Positions 63,046 through 64,000 of a stretch of 64,000 nucleotides of DNA are shown piece after piece; the stretch's first letter is position 1; every line of letters begins with the position of its first letter. Position numbers and translations under genes: made by a program. The notes beneath the pieces are model-generated. The model searched no databases. It was not told the DNA's origin and saw nothing but the letters and a program-made list of their open reading frames with translations. The stretch comes from BNWE01 sp964369545 (GTDB taxonomy: Bacteria > Pseudomonadota > Alphaproteobacteria > UBA3830), in assembly GCA_964369545.1 (NCBI GenBank), contig CAYJFA010000003.1:104477-168476 (forward strand). The letters are read 5' to 3'.

Positions 63046-63966
63046 TTTTTTATATAAATGCAGGCTCAATATGAGTCCAATTTAATTCTTCTGTTTCAGT
63101 AACTTAATACCTATTGCTTTAAACAAAGATAATTCCTCGGCTGAAATATTTTCAGGTAACTGGTTAGCAGCATTCATCAGAATTTCGAGGAGAGTTGCGT
63201 ATTTTCAGCATTTTTAACGTATCTCGTAATATATTCCGCATTTCTTGCACGATAGCAAAACCGTCTTGCCTTGATTTATCAGCATCTCTACCTTACTCAA
63301 TAGCATCACTATTTCTTATGCCTGTCTTATTTTTTGCATAATTCATCTCCAATCATATTCTTAGTAATTGTAAAACAACCAGAAACCTAAAACTGGTTCA
63401 ATTATACGGGGCAAGAACACCTCAGTCTTAAAGAAATATCAGATGAAGTTGGTATTTCCAAGAATTCTGTTCATCGTATTTTGCAAAAACATAGGCAGTC
63501 ATGAGTGATATGTTACGAGATAAGTTAAAAATGCTGAAAATACGCATGGATGGCATTAGCAGAAGATACTTCTATCTGTATTTTAATGAACGCGCAGTAA
63601 TCATGGAATTTGACGGTTTACTTGATTCACGCAGAGGCAGAAAAGCGCGCTCACAAATAAGGTATTATTGAATTTAAAAGAGTATTTTCAGAGTTATCAA
63701 ATAGATCAACGGAACAATATTATTGAAGGAGTTCAAAATCATTCCAGACGAGTAAGTAAAAAAAGAGGGGTTGGAACGCTATTTTGCGTTTATGGATGAA
63801 GGGTTACAAGGCTTTTGTCTCACGTTTTGGTGTGTATCGGAGCGAGATTTGGGATTTAGGACGAAAAAACGAATAAAAATTAAAGAAGGAAAGCAATGCA
63901 ATCGAAGATCAGAAATATCCAATCACTAAATAATTGAGAGTGCCTAGAAAACAGGAGGCGGTATGA
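63046..63966. other. decayed accessory zone with inverted duplication
   Basis: No intact gene. The 34-bp inverted pair at 63196-63229 and 63513-63546 (33 of 34 identical) flanks about 280 bp. A helix-turn-helix frame (63391-63504, LSLKEISDEVGISKNSVHRILQKHRQS) overlaps a 56-codon frame (63501-63671, MSDMLRDKLKMLKIRM) by ATGA. Further broken frames (63640-63890) look protein-like but are not recognised. Confidence 0.5.
63196..63546. repeat. 34-bp inverted duplication
   Basis: TGCGTATTTTCAGCATTTTT and its continuation at 63196-63229 match the reverse complement of 63513-63546 with one mismatch. Both copies encode the same peptide piece, LRDxLKMLKIR, in opposite directions, so they are two copies of one coding segment. 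Confidence 0.75.
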
Positions 63967-64000
63967 ATGAATAGTTCAGTTGGACTATTTGCTAGAATAT
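63967..64000 (+). CDS. start of a gene leaving the window
   Basis: AGGAGG (63953-63958) is followed by ATG 63967 and 11 open codons (MNSSVGLFARI) to the window end. The nearer ATG 63963 meets a stop after two codons. Family cannot be told. Confidence 0.4.
   Translation, partial: MNSSVGLFARI

Noticed and set aside
1..64000. CRISPR arrays, rRNA genes, riboswitches
   Set aside because: No regularly spaced repeats, rRNA segments or recognisable riboswitch motifs were seen on either strand.

Overview
The window comes from a low-GC, host-associated alphaproteobacterium. The evidence is the order secY-adk-rpsM-rpsK-rpoA-rplQ, a split transhydrogenase (short PntA C-terminal subunit then PntB), an alphaproteobacterial-type EF-Tu, a secreted parvulin followed by tig-clpP, and rickettsial-style ProP/MFS, SDF and AmpG-like carriers. 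Decayed mobile DNA and pseudogenes point to a Holosporales- or Rickettsiales-like intracellular symbiont. That placement is inference; no 16S rRNA gene is present.

Layout. 1-6443: a minus-strand pyruvate/2-oxoacid:ferredoxin oxidoreductase operon (gamma, alpha, beta, then a GltD-like NADPH oxidoreductase fused to a 2x[4Fe-4S] ferredoxin, cut by the window edge), divergent from pntAB-pntB. 6490-9310: two toxin-antitoxin modules flank an outer-membrane protein gene and a 146-bp element with 16-bp terminal inverted repeats. 9317-13240: nadK, rpmG, miaB, ybeY and corC on the minus strand. 13455-17191: a winged-helix-like protein, then dapD-dapE and an AmpG-like carrier (cell-wall precursor and muropeptide theme). 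17188-23791: Sua5, an anchored hypothetical protein, an SDF carrier, a small lipoprotein gene interrupted at a poly-A tract, an MBL hydrolase, tyrS and an alpha/beta hydrolase. 24131-28082: secreted parvulin, tRNA-Leu, trigger factor, ClpP and an XRE regulator.

28614-46154 is a nearly unbroken str-S10-spc-alpha ribosomal superoperon of 30 genes (rpsL to rplQ), with leader hairpins in front and a strong terminator behind. Beyond it lie two decayed genes (46349-47384), tRNA-Ser, and minus-strand transporters and household genes (ProP-like, ABC-F, Dps, MATE, KimA-like potassium carrier, L9). Convergent to these is a kinase-fold gene that carries a signal peptide.

56925-64000 is accessory. It holds an IS1-like transposase remnant, other gene fragments, a damaged serine resolvase with an HNH gene, a nitroreductase, a secreted hypothetical protein, and a secreted GH13 alpha-amylase-family enzyme with all catalytic residues. 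It ends in a decayed zone with a 34-bp inverted duplication and the first codons of a gene leaving the window.

The most interesting signals are the exported kinase-fold protein, the exported intact GH13 enzyme, the NADPH-linked 2-oxoacid oxidoreductase beside a transhydrogenase, a lipoprotein gene readable only by slippage on eight adenines, and the MITE-like element. No CRISPR array or complete new defence system was seen.
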